34,868 nt of DNA from an uncultured Eubacteriales bacterium (GTDB lineage Bacteria > Bacillota > Clostridia > Lachnospirales > Bianqueaceae): positions 1-34,868 of the forward strand of contig ONBQ01000084.1 of NCBI GenBank assembly GCA_900316145.1. Reading direction: 5' to 3'. Below the pieces are notes generated by a model that was given only the letters and a program-made list of their open reading frames with translations, was not told the origin of the DNA and made no database searches. The position numbers were made by a program, and so were the translations under genes. This document shows positions 34,800-34,868 of the stretch, in pieces (position 1 is the first letter of the stretch; each line of letters begins with the position of its first letter).

Positions 34800-34868
34800 A
34801 ATCTATACGACCTTTCTACAAGATAAATGTATCATATCACGAATTCGATAAGAATGCTACATGAAACT

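Overview
The window looks like chromosomal DNA of a moderately GC-rich Bacillota bacterium, most likely a gut-type Clostridia member (Lachnospiraceae-like; Erysipelotrichia cannot be excluded). Pointers are a type III glutamine synthetase, a glutamate synthase split into separate small genes, an ANTAR regulator, a CIRCE operator, strong AGGAGG ribosome binding sites, consensus TTGACA-N17-TATAAT promoters and large SH3b/glucosaminidase wall proteins. No rRNA, tRNA, CRISPR array, prophage or intact insertion sequence was seen.

Region 1 (1-8300) is nitrogen assimilation. Type III glutamine synthetase (minus strand, cut by the window edge) diverges from a seven-gene plus-strand operon. That operon encodes a class II glutamine amidotransferase, a ferredoxin-fused FMN glutamate-synthase domain, a 4Fe-4S electron carrier, an FAD/NAD(P) oxidoreductase, a GXGXG domain protein, a glutamine-synthetase-like protein that has lost most active-site residues, and an ANTAR RNA-binding regulator. 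Both divergent transcripts start with a strong hairpin built from the same AAAGGCG / CGCCTTT arms, so attenuation or antitermination by the ANTAR protein is a plausible control circuit.

Region 2 (8300-11500) holds an intact GH3 beta-glucosidase followed by four gene remnants (MATE, esterase, GH43-like, AraC).

Region 3 (11500-16650) is the most unusual. A three-gene operon encodes a small unknown protein, a ParB/sulfiredoxin-like domain fused to a dead HAD domain, and a separate HAD protein with an intact active site. It converges on a CIRCE-controlled Hsp20 gene. Upstream of hsp20 on the minus strand lies an Rrf2 regulator - zinc macrodomain - SirTM-type sirtuin operon, an ADP-ribosylation writer/eraser pair without the usual lipoyl carrier partner in view.

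Region 4 (16560-25850) is a minus-strand run gyrB-gyrA-CAP protein-glpK-M29 aminopeptidase with gaps of 22-51 bases. It has one visible promoter before gyrB and one terminator-like hairpin, resembling IS3-family ends, after the peptidase.

Region 5 (25850-34868), all minus strand, holds a decayed ClC channel gene, queH, a 1429-residue secreted autolysin-like protein, a small coiled-coil protein with signal peptidase I, and a sugar-isomerase-like gene with a DUF4867-type gene. Product names rest on motif recognition by eye; no database search was run.
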